From NCBI GenBank assembly GCA_964525675.1, contig CAZGJW010000155.1, positions 1-7,149 of the forward strand: 7,149 nucleotides of DNA, given 5' to 3'. Position numbers and translations under genes: made by a program. The notes under the pieces are model-generated. The model saw only the letters and a program-made list of their open reading frames with translations. It was not told the DNA's origin and made no database searches. The DNA comes from CAYSRJ01 sp964525675. GTDB lineage: Bacteria > Spirochaetota > B62-G9 > DRHN01. Shown here in pieces: positions 6,115 to 7,149 of the stretch (the first letter of the stretch is position 1; every line of letters starts with the position of its first letter).

Positions 6115-6134
6115 TGCTTCCAGGTATGGAAGTA
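6115..6134 (+). other. Hairpin in the 5' leader
   Basis: TGCTTCC (6115-6121) pairs with GGAAGTA (6128-6134) over 7 bp including one G-U pair, with a 6-base loop. An alternative pairing of GGTA (6123-6126) with TACC (6133-6136) is mutually exclusive with it. A second hairpin, CACTGT (6165-6170) with ACAGGTG (6178-6184, one bulge), ends immediately before the Shine-Dalgarno-like AAGGAGGTGA at 6185. No known riboswitch class was recognised. Confidence 0.3.
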
Positions 6135-6190
6135 CCGTTTAATCGCATATCCATTGCCATTTTACACTGTCTTTTGAACAGGTGAAGGAG

Positions 6191-6241
6191 GTGAATATTT
6201 TATACAGATTTTTTCACGCATTTCAATTTTATTTCATGTAA
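6191..6241 (+). CDS. Possible short leader peptide ORF
   Basis: A frame of 16 codons (GTG 6191, or ATT 6197, to TAA 6239-6241) reads VNILYRFFHAFQFYFM, with five Phe and two Tyr. It lies just after AAGGAGGTGA (6185-6194), which matches the anti-Shine-Dalgarno sequence over ten bases. Its stop abuts the ribosome binding site of the binding-protein gene at 6242. The weakness is the start: GTG 6191 overlaps the Shine-Dalgarno, and the correctly spaced codon is the rare ATT. AT-rich sequence also favours Phe codons by chance. It may be a leader peptide or a ribosome standby site with no product. Confidence 0.25.
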   Translation: MNILYRFFHAFQFYFM

Positions 6242-6254
6242 AAGGAGAAGCACG

Positions 6255-7149
6255 ATGAAAAAGAAATGGTTGGTTCTGTTTTTAACTGTCGCTCTTGTTT
6301 TAGGGCTGACTTCAGCAGGTTTTGCTGCAGACACAAAACACTTCGAAGGAATACGGATTGTTTTCTTCCCCGGCGGTAATCCCGGCGGCCCGTTTGCCTC
6401 GGTTGTGTACAGAGGGGCAAAAGCTGCTGAAGAAGACCTCGGCTGCAATGTCCAGTACATATGGTCGGGATGGAATCCCGACAAGATGGTTGCGCAGTTC
6501 AAGGATGCAATTGCGCTAAGGCCCGATGCCATTTGTATAATGGGCCACCCGGGTGTGGTTGCCTTTGCACCACTCGTCGATCAGGCAGAAGCGCGGGGAA
6601 TCATTGTCACAAGCCAGAATACGAGCCTGCCCGCAATCGAGGAAAAGTACAAGGCCGGTGGTTTCGGTTATGTGGGCCAGGAGCTGTACCCGTCGGGCGT
6701 CATGCTCGCAAAAGGCGCCGCACAGAGGGCGGGCCTCAAAAGAGGGGATAAGGCAATGGTGTGGGGTCTCATAGCCCAGGAAACACGCGGTCTTCGTTCA
6801 AAGGGCTGTGTCGATGCTCTCAAAGAAATGGGTGTCAAGGTCGATTATATCGAAATCTCCGACGCTATAAATGCGGACGCATCCCTCGGTACTCCCTCTT
6901 TTACCGGCTACGTATCTGCCAATCCTGATGTCAAGCTCATCATTACGGATCACGGCGCGCTCACCGCAACTGCCGAAACATATATGAAAGCCTCTCGTAA
7001 GAAACCCGGCGATATATACATTGCAGGGTTCGACCTGAGTGCCGCAACAGTCGATGCTATACGGAAGGGCTACGTCGGCGTTGTCCTCGATCAGCAGCCG
7101 TGGCTTCAGGGATACCTCCCCGTTCTCCAGGCATGCCTTGCAAAGAAGT
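6255..7149 (+). CDS. ABC transporter sugar-type substrate-binding protein (3' truncated by window end)
   Basis: The first 298 codons of a periplasmic binding protein of the RbsB-like type I fold (Peripla_BP_4 class), cut by the window edge. ATG 6255 has AAGGAG (6242-6247) 7 bases upstream. A Sec signal peptide covers residues 1-25: KKK at 2-4, a hydrophobic core at 5-21, and cleavage near GFAA|D. The mature part begins with the first Rossmann-like strand IRIVFFPGG. It then shows ALRPDAICIMGHP (about 90-102) and IIVTSQN, and the ribose-binding-type block IYIAGFDLSAATVDAIR-x-GYVGVVLDQQPWLQGYLP near the end. The DQQP-x-x-QGY segment is typical of simple-sugar binding proteins and contributes to the ligand pocket. 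The substrate is likely a pentose, hexose or polyol, but cannot be named. Permease and ATPase genes are expected downstream. Confidence 0.92.
   Translation, partial: MKKKWLVLFLTVALVLGLTSAGFAADTKHFEGIRIVFFPGGNPGGPFASVVYRGAKAAEEDLGCNVQYIWSGWNPDKMVAQFKDAIALRPDAICIMGHPGVVAFAPLVDQAEARGIIVTSQNTSLPAIEEKYKAGGFGYVGQELYPSGVMLAKGAAQRAGLKRGDKAMVWGLIAQETRGLRSKGCVDALKEMGVKVDYIEISDAINADASLGTPSFTGYVSANPDVKLIITDHGALTATAETYMKASRKKPGDIYIAGFDLSAATVDAIRKGYVGVVLDQQPWLQGYLPVLQACLAKK

Larger units (their letters stand above)
5941..6254. other. Regulatory spacer between SH3-protein gene and binding-protein gene
   Basis: The first part holds a weak hairpin (5944-5965, 7-bp stem with one bulge, 7-base loop) after the upstream stop, without a T-run, so termination there is doubtful. 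The second part holds a C10T7 tract, an inverted repeat, a strong promoter, a roughly 140-base leader with two hairpins and a short ORF, each listed separately. Confidence 0.6.

Noticed and set aside
1..7149. CRISPR array, tRNA, insertion sequence or prophage elements
   Set aside because: No regularly spaced repeats, cloverleaf-like segments, terminal inverted repeats or transposase/integrase motifs were seen on either strand.

Overview
The window looks like a piece of chromosome from an anaerobic (or fermentative) bacterium with a Gram-negative type envelope. The anaerobic reading rests on a complete four-subunit 2-oxoacid:ferredoxin oxidoreductase. The envelope reading rests on three exported products, one with the look of an outer-membrane beta-barrel. 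Base composition is near-balanced. A spirochaete or another anaerobic diderm would fit, but nothing here fixes the phylum. I see no rRNA, tRNA, CRISPR array, transposase or integrase, and no clear sign of recent transfer.

Layout. Positions 3-62 hold the likely last 19 codons of an upstream gene. It is followed closely by an exported, probably beta-barrel protein (98-991) that I do not recognise. A roughly 195-bp spacer with a weak promoter candidate leads to a small coiled-coil protein (1187-1510). This faces, across 57 bp, a minus-strand operon reading from 4448 down to 1568: two-cluster ferredoxin, alpha, beta (TPP) and gamma subunits of a VorB/Kor-type 2-oxoacid:ferredoxin oxidoreductase. 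Alpha/beta and beta/gamma overlap by 4 and 8 bp. The ferredoxin gene is set apart from alpha by an unexplained 283-bp gap.

Divergent from the ferredoxin gene, with 94 bp between them, is a plus-strand gene (4543-5940) for an exported protein combining an SH3-like domain with FG-GAP/integrin-type Asp-rich calcium loops. A 314-bp spacer follows. It holds a C10T7 homopolymer run, an inverted repeat over a strong sigma70-type extended -10 promoter, hairpins, and a possible short aromatic-rich leader ORF. It leads into a sugar-type ABC transporter periplasmic binding protein (6255 onward), which is cut by the window end.

How the genes work together. The oxidoreductase subunits act as one enzyme: the TPP site in beta and the alpha/gamma subunits oxidatively decarboxylate a 2-oxoacid to acyl-CoA, and electrons leave through the ferredoxin subunit. 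The binding protein probably opens a carbohydrate uptake operon that continues past the window. The other genes are envelope or unknown proteins with no evident link to the enzyme. Most of the window is ordinary. The points most worth a second look are the 6048-6254 regulatory leader, the homopolymer tracts in the barrel gene, and the gap inside the oxidoreductase operon.
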